From JADCRZ01 sp039921525 (GTDB lineage Bacteria > Bacteroidota > Bacteroidia > Chitinophagales > Chitinophagaceae), in assembly GCA_039921525.1 (NCBI GenBank), contig JBDSBP010000581.1, positions 1 to 8,226 on the forward strand: a DNA stretch of 8,226 bases, read 5' to 3'. Positions 6,924 through 8,226 of this stretch are shown here, piece by piece. How positions within the stretch are numbered: position 1 is the stretch's first letter; every line of letters starts with the position of its first letter. The notes under the pieces were generated by a model. It was not told the DNA's origin and searched no databases. It saw only the letters and a list, made by a program, of their open reading frames with translations. The position numbers and the translations under genes are program-made.

Positions 6924-8189
6924 TTAGAATGAAATGGAAAAGGAATGACGATTGTTTTCATAATTATATGATACTAGCCAATTATTAATGTTGGCAATTT
7001 TTTTAATGAGAGATAAGCCTAAGCCTGTTCCTTGTTCAGAAGGGCTTGCTTTAGAAAAGCGATTGAATAATTTATTAGTGGTTAAAGGGATAGATTGTCC
7101 TGTATTTGAAAATGTAAGTTTACATTCCTCAATTACAACATGTATTTGCCCACCTTCCATATTATGTTTCAGTGAGTTCAAAAACAGATTGCTAATGAGA
7201 ACATCTGCTAATACCGAGTTTGATGTTATTTTAAAATCTTCTTCTGAATCTATCCTAATCGTTAGGTTTTTTGCTTTTGCCTGCTCGGTAAAAAAGTCAA
7301 TATTTTTTTGAACACAGGCGGTAATTGAAATAGTTTGCTTGTTACCGTAAATATCATTTTCCATTTTTGATAGCAGCAACAGATTTTTATTTAATCGGTT
7401 TAATCGGGAAACATTCTCATTTAATGAATCTAAAATTACCGCCTGCCCTTTGGTAATATCAGCCCTTTGTATTAGCGCATCAATTTTGGCTTGAAAAACT
7501 GCCAATGGTGTCTGCAATTCGTGGGCTGCGTTTTCTATAAACTCCTTTTGCGTTTTGTGTATAGCTGTATTTTTATCTATCAGCCTTTCAATACTTGTAT
7601 TTAACCGATAAAATTCTTCTATTTCTGTCTTAGAAAATTGTGGTTGTTTGGTCTTGTCAATTTCAAAACTCTCAATTTGTTCAAGGGTTTTATAGAAAGG
7701 CTTCCATAGAGAAAGTGAAAGCTTTTTTGTTATGAAGAATAAGCCAATGAGTAAAGTAAATATGATTGCTAAGAATAAAAAGCCTATGCTTTTTATAATG
7801 TCTTCGCTTTCCACCAAGTTAATTCTGCCTGAATATGCGTATGTTTTGCCTTGTATAATAACACGGGCTTGTAACTCACGGTAAGGTTCTAATTCTGCGT
7901 CGAGACTATCGTAGTAAGTTGTATTATAAAAGGTGTCTTTTAAAAAATTGCCAATAGGGGCAATTTTTCTATTACGGTTAAATTTGTTCCAATCAGCAAT
8001 GTCTGTTTCATTCATTGTATGGGCTGCATACGCTGTAAATTCTTTCTTGTGAAGCAATAATGTATCGTCTGCTTCCTTCAGGTATAGCTTTTGGGTTGCA
8101 TAATAAAAAACAGGTGCTGCAATTATTAAAATTAGCAACGAGTATAATAAGTACGCTCTTAAAGTTCTATGTAAAAGTCTTTTATTCAT
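6924..8189 (-). CDS. Two-component sensor histidine kinase
   Basis: A 421-residue inner-membrane kinase. TM1 spans about 13-31, a roughly 100-residue extracytoplasmic region follows (32-133) with no domain I recognise, and TM2 spans about 134-154. The HisKA dimerisation helix carries the H box FIENAAHELQTPLA (217-230, H223 the phosphoacceptor). The ATPase part has N box NLFLNSLKHN (334-343), a shortened G1 box SNTGQSIP (361-368) in place of the usual D-x-G-x-G, an F box around LFNRFSKA (374-381), and G2 box GTGLGLSLIKKI (387-398). This compact form is common among Bacteroidota OmpR-partner kinases. ATG 8189 overlaps the end of the response regulator gene by 8 bp, indicating coupled translation. 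The broken PepSY-like gene lies 33 bp downstream. The signal sensed is unknown; the neighbours suggest envelope or metal stress, which is inference. Confidence 0.94.
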   Translation of the reverse strand: MNKRLLHRTLRAYLLYSLLILIIAAPVFYYATQKLYLKEADDTLLLHKKEFTAYAAHTMNETDIADWNKFNRNRKIAPIGNFLKDTFYNTTYYDSLDAELEPYRELQARVIIQGKTYAYSGRINLVESEDIIKSIGFLFLAIIFTLLIGLFFITKKLSLSLWKPFYKTLEQIESFEIDKTKQPQFSKTEIEEFYRLNTSIERLIDKNTAIHKTQKEFIENAAHELQTPLAVFQAKIDALIQRADITKGQAVILDSLNENVSRLNRLNKNLLLLSKMENDIYGNKQTISITACVQKNIDFFTEQAKAKNLTIRIDSEEDFKITSNSVLADVLISNLFLNSLKHNMEGGQIHVVIEECKLTFSNTGQSIPLTTNKLFNRFSKASPSEQGTGLGLSLIKKIANINNWLVSYNYENNRHSFSISF

Positions 8190-8226
8190 TTTTCCATTTG
8201 TACCCTAAACCATAAACTGATTTAAT
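8182..8226 (-). CDS. OmpR/PhoB-type response regulator, C-terminal end only
   Basis: The last 14 codons of a gene entering from the right edge read IKSVYGLGYKWKNE, with stop TAA at 8184-8182. The motif (I/V)-x-(T/S)-V-(Y/R)-G-x-GY-x-(F/W) is the C-terminal wing of the winged-helix DNA-binding domain of OmpR-family regulators. It overlaps the histidine kinase start by 8 bp in another frame, as cognate RR-HK pairs often do. The receiver domain lies outside the window. Confidence 0.85.
   Translation of the reverse strand: MKSVYGLGYKWKNE

Noticed and set aside
6912..6925. Terminator hairpin AAAATT-TG-AATTTT after the kinase gene
   Set aside because: It is all A/T, the two-base loop is too tight, and it overlaps the kinase stop codon.

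Overview
The window looks like a chromosomal segment from a Bacteroidota bacterium, most likely the Chitinophagaceae or a related Chitinophagia/Sphingobacteriia lineage. This rests on family content: a secreted DUF1080 (3-keto-disaccharide hydrolase-like) protein, a TonB-receptor-like outer-membrane barrel with an N-terminal carboxypeptidase-regulatory-like domain, PepSY-like proteins, a decayed trace of the domain that precedes type IX secretion signals, weak A-rich ribosome binding sites, and intergenic heptamer arrays. No 16S or other phylogenetic marker is present, so the assignment is by gene style only.

Left block (about 1-3640). A tandem array of the heptamer AGCYGAT (141-217) ends exactly at the stop codon of the first gene. 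An inverted copy of the same heptamer lies at the left window edge (1-19) across an AT-rich spacer. Then comes a tight three-gene leftward operon, in transcription order: an SDR-family NAD(P)-dependent dehydrogenase (2709-1921), a ROK-family sugar kinase/regulator-like protein (1919-1032), and a SIS-domain phosphosugar-binding protein of the COG4821/UPF0309 type (1021-218). Gaps are 1 bp and 10 bp. A secreted DUF1080 protein (2860-3636) is transcribed divergently from a 150-bp spacer. Together the four genes suggest handling of a sugar or sugar derivative: extracytoplasmic cleavage or binding, then intracellular oxidation/reduction, phosphorylation and isomerisation. The substrate cannot be read from the sequence.

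Middle (3637-3996). This 360-bp gap holds a short AT-rich hairpin just after the DUF1080 gene. It also holds what appears to be a frameshifted remnant of the fibronectin-III-like segment that precedes type IX secretion sorting domains. The rest is anonymous. Base composition drops across this gap: one sampled 60-base line at 1081-1140 has 29 G+C, and one at 5401-5460 has 19.

Right block (3997-8226). All genes run leftward. In transcription order: the C-terminal end of an OmpR/PhoB-type response regulator (entering from the right edge), a two-TM sensor histidine kinase overlapping it by 8 bp, a PepSY-like small secreted protein broken by three apparent one-base deletions, and an 804-residue outer-membrane beta-barrel protein 17 bp further on. 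This resembles an envelope-sensing two-component module with its outer-membrane and periplasmic partners. The broken PepSY gene is the most concrete anomaly in the window.
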